Source: Lachnospiraceae bacterium | Lineage (GTDB): Bacteria > Bacillota > Clostridia > Lachnospirales > Lachnospiraceae | NCBI GenBank assembly: GCA_902363135.1 | Contig: CABIZF010000002.1 | Location: forward strand, 124,001 to 188,000 | Reading direction: 5' to 3' | DNA length: 64,000 bases | In this document: positions 62,150 through 64,000 of the stretch, piece by piece | Layout: every line of letters starts with the position of its first letter | How positions within the stretch are numbered: the first letter of the stretch is position 1 | The notes under the pieces: model-generated | What the model saw: the letters and a program-made list of their open reading frames with translations, nothing else | Told to the model about the DNA's origin: nothing | Database searches by the model: none | Program-made: the position numbers and the translations under genes

Positions 62150-62423
62150 ACAAACCGATGAGAAAGAGTAGTAAGCATCAGTTGCGAAATCACAGAGAGC
62201 TGCAGGTGGTGGGATTGCAGTATGGAGCAGGTTGCTGAATGGACTTTTGAGGGTGGTCTGAAAGGAGCTTTCCAAAGTAGGATACACCGGGAACCGAACC
62301 CGTTATCAATCAGGAGTGTATGATAGTACATGCGAAAGTGGACGACGAGTCAAGATGAGTGGTACCGCGATAATAAGATTTTATTACCGTCTCAGATAAG
62401 AGATTATCTGTGGCGGTTTTTTT
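62150..62423 (+). promoter_or_regulatory. Tryptophan T-box leader
   Basis: Stem I begins GATGAGAAAGAGTAGTAAGC, with AGAGAGC at about 62194-62200. The specifier loop reads GAATGGAC, giving TGG (Trp) at 62240-62242. The T-box GTGGTACCGCG is at 62359-62369, and the terminator is ACCG...CGGT with an AGATAA/TTATCT core (62386-62417) followed by T7. Uncharged tRNA-Trp would favour antitermination and expression of the transporter. This fills most of the 457-base gap 62079-62535. Confidence 0.88.
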
Positions 62424-62535
62424 ATACTATGAAGCGTGAACATAGTATAGAAGTCCTTTACCGGTGAAGATCCTTTGAAGAACAGATGGAGATCCCAGAA
62501 GGGATCAATCAAGACAGAAAAAGGAGAACAAAACT

Positions 62536-63540
62536 ATGAAAAAGAATGTACTGACAAGCGTAACCGTATCACTGGCAGCAGCAGCAATGATTTCAGGCAC
62601 CGCAATGGCGGCTGAGTACAAGGTAGGTATCATTCAGTTTGTGGATGATGCATCTCTGAATCAGATCGAGCAGAATATCGAAAAGGAGCTGACCGCAAAG
62701 TCTGAGGAAGGTGGAGATACCTATGTATTCGATGGATATGTGTACAATGGACAGGCAGATTCCACGACACTGAACCAGATCACGACACAGCTGCTTGATG
62801 ACGGTGTGGATGTCATCGTTCCGATCGCGACACCGGCGGCGCAGATCGTACAGGCGGCGACGGAGGATAATCAGATTCCGGTTGTATTTTCCGCAGTATC
62901 TGACCCGGTAGGCGCAGGACTTGCAGAATCCATGGATGCGCCGGGGGCAAATATTACCGGTACGAGCGATGCATTAAATACAAATGCGATTCTGGATCTG
63001 ATGTTTGTAGCAAATCCGGATATCAAGAAGGTGGGACTTCTTTACAGTCAGTCTGAGGATTCCTCCAAGAAGCCGATCGAGGATGCAAAGGCGTATCTGG
63101 ATGAGAAGGGTATTGAATATGTAGAAAAGACCGGCACGAATAATACGGAAGTTACACAGGCTGCGGACGCACTGATTGCTGCAGGTGTGGATGCAGTATT
63201 TACACCGACCGACAATACCGTCATGACGGCAGAGCTCGCGATTTATGAGAAATTCATCGACGCAGGCATCCCGCACTACTGTGGCGCGGATTCCTTCGCG
63301 CTGAACGGCGCATTCTGCGGCTACGGTGTAGACTACGCAAAGCTTGGCGTAGAGACAGCGGATATGGTCATCGAAGTACTGCAGGGTGCAGATCCGGCGA
63401 CCACCCCGATCAAGACCTTTGACAATGGAATTGCAACAGTCAACACCGAGACAGCAGAAGCACTTGGCATTGACTACAGCGGATTCGCAGAACTGTGCAC
63501 CGGAGTCGTAGAGACGGTAACGGCCGAAGAATTTAAGTAA
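62536..63540 (+). CDS. trpX: TrpX-type ABC transporter substrate-binding protein
   Basis: The 334-residue protein begins with a signal peptide (MKKNVLTSVTVSLAAAAMIS, cut near AMAAEY) and has the ABC_sub_bind family pattern: VGIIQFVDDASLNQIEQNIE, VDVIVPIATPAAQIVQAAT and PVVFSAVSDPVGAGL. Proteins of this family paired with branched-chain-type permeases and T-boxes form the TrpXYZ tryptophan importers. The upstream leader has a UGG specifier, which supports tryptophan. No lipobox is seen. AAAAAGGAG precedes the ATG. Confidence 0.87.
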   Translation: MKKNVLTSVTVSLAAAAMISGTAMAAEYKVGIIQFVDDASLNQIEQNIEKELTAKSEEGGDTYVFDGYVYNGQADSTTLNQITTQLLDDGVDVIVPIATPAAQIVQAATEDNQIPVVFSAVSDPVGAGLAESMDAPGANITGTSDALNTNAILDLMFVANPDIKKVGLLYSQSEDSSKKPIEDAKAYLDEKGIEYVEKTGTNNTEVTQAADALIAAGVDAVFTPTDNTVMTAELAIYEKFIDAGIPHYCGADSFALNGAFCGYGVDYAKLGVETADMVIEVLQGADPATTPIKTFDNGIATVNTETAEALGIDYSGFAELCTGVVETVTAEEFK

Positions 63541-63570
63541 ACAGTTTCGAGCAGCAGCCGCAAGGGAAAG

Positions 63571-63676
63571 CAGTCTGTAGCAAGCATGCTTGCGGAAGAC
63601 TGGGTTGCCATGCGGGGATGGGCGGAACGCCCATCTTATAAAATTCCAGCCGCAGAAGCGCACTTGCTTCTGCGGC
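63571..63676. repeat. Hairpin cluster between trpX and trpY
   Basis: Stems seen are CAGTCT/AGACTG (63571-63602) around the perfect GCAAGCATGCTTGC, GATGGGCG-gaa-CGCCCATC (63617-63635), and GCCGCAGAAGC/GCTTCTGCGGC (63649-63676). The second is a near copy of the branch in the dnaX-ybaB element. The last could act as a partial terminator before the permease gene. Confidence 0.65.
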
Positions 63677-63703
63677 CCTATCTGTCTTTAAAAGGAGTTT
63701 GCT

Positions 63704-64000
63704 ATGGGTTCATTATTATCGTTTTCTGTCATCGTGAGCGCCCTGGAGCTTGGCTTCATCTATGCGCTGGTGGCACTGGCTCTGTTTTTGAGCTATTCCA
63801 TTTTGAATATTGCCGACCTGTCAACGGACGGCTGCTTTACGTTAGGGTGTGCAGTCGGTGCTCAGGTGGCGATCATGGGACATCCGATCTTGGCGCTGTT
63901 TGCAGCGATGGCAGCAGGCGTGTGCTCTGGTTACATTATGGCGTTTTTACAGACGAAGCTTGGTGTCGAATCAATCCTTGCGGGAATCATTGTTAATACA
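63704..64000 (+). CDS. trpY: TrpY-type ABC transporter permease (5' part)
   Basis: An ATG at 63704, 8 bases after AAAAGGAG, opens a frame that stays open to the window edge (99 codons). It reads MGSLLSFSVIVSALELGFIY and continues with hydrophobic segments including ADLSTDGCFTLGCAVGAQVA and AGVCSGYIMAFLQTKLGV. This matches the branched-chain-type permease family (BPD_transp_2), where the STDGxF-like motif is characteristic, and it follows the TrpX-type binding protein. The remainder and the expected ATPase lie outside the window. Confidence 0.85.
   Translation, partial: MGSLLSFSVIVSALELGFIYALVALALFLSYSILNIADLSTDGCFTLGCAVGAQVAIMGHPILALFAAMAAGVCSGYIMAFLQTKLGVESILAGIIVNT

Noticed and set aside
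62056..62238. Small ORF between cvpA-like gene and trpX
   Set aside because: It lies in the T-box leader, where RNA structure explains the sequence.

Overview
The window looks like the chromosome of an anaerobic, low-to-mid GC, endospore-forming Firmicute, most likely a gut Lachnospiraceae member. The signs are strong AGGAGG-type ribosome-binding sites, the dnaX-ybaB-recR block, a YyaC-type spore protease, two cobalamin riboswitches, a T-box leader, a glycyl-radical enzyme with its activase, and ABC sugar systems that lack their own ATPase. No rRNA, tRNA, CRISPR array, prophage or IS transposase was seen. Small palindromic repeat elements are abundant between genes. Species-level placement is inference.

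Layout. 1-7197: a cell-wall polymer block with two CDP-glycerol glycerophosphotransferases, an IspD/TarI cytidylyltransferase, an SDR epimerase, a degenerate SDR and an SDR-LicD fusion. 7297-10226: an IlvD/Edd sugar-acid dehydratase with a YagE-like keto-deoxy-acid aldolase. 10354-11283: a membrane GT2 glycosyltransferase. 11617-14182: YjjI-type glycyl-radical enzyme and its YjjW activase. 14185-28491: a ribosyl-compound catabolic island with a LacI-ribokinase fusion regulator, an Rpn-type nuclease gene preceded by a decayed tandem copy of itself, nucleoside hydrolase, ABC binding protein and two permeases, ribokinase, a beta-hydroxyacid dehydrogenase, a DUF1537 kinase and an ADP-ribosylglycohydrolase-fold protein. 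28655-31931: a 24-residue small gene, LysR regulator, D-hydroxyacid dehydrogenase and Asp/Glu racemase. 32361-39402: GDPD, phosphofructokinase, dnaX-ybaB-recR and an AAA-ATPase/PD-(D/E)XK protein.

39450-57354 is the most interesting part. A cobalamin riboswitch precedes a tightly packed run: AAA+VWA chelatase subunit, ChlI-like AAA subunit, radical SAM protein, CobN-like large chelatase subunit, EcfT, fused double EcfA, S component, a membrane-tethered DUF4430 (transcobalamin C-terminal-like) protein and an AraC regulator with a histidine-rich stretch. A second cobalamin riboswitch then precedes a 1494-residue secreted protein with a predicted beta-propeller and Ig-like repeats. Together these suggest a corrinoid/cobalt capture, import and metal-handling system.

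57429-64000: YyaC spore protease (minus strand), a LysM membrane protein, a DUF5711 membrane protein, a CvpA-family protein, and a tryptophan (UGG specifier) T-box leader driving a TrpX-type binding protein and a TrpY-type permease that runs off the end of the window.

Three repeat families recur between genes: a nested long palindrome with GTAC-containing ends (773, 9050, 29851), a second family with GGGTCAAAAGG-like ends (11316, 32131, 34564), and clusters of short GC-rich hairpins (2889, 36510, 63571). One copy of the first family supplies the C-terminus and stop codon of the LysR gene.
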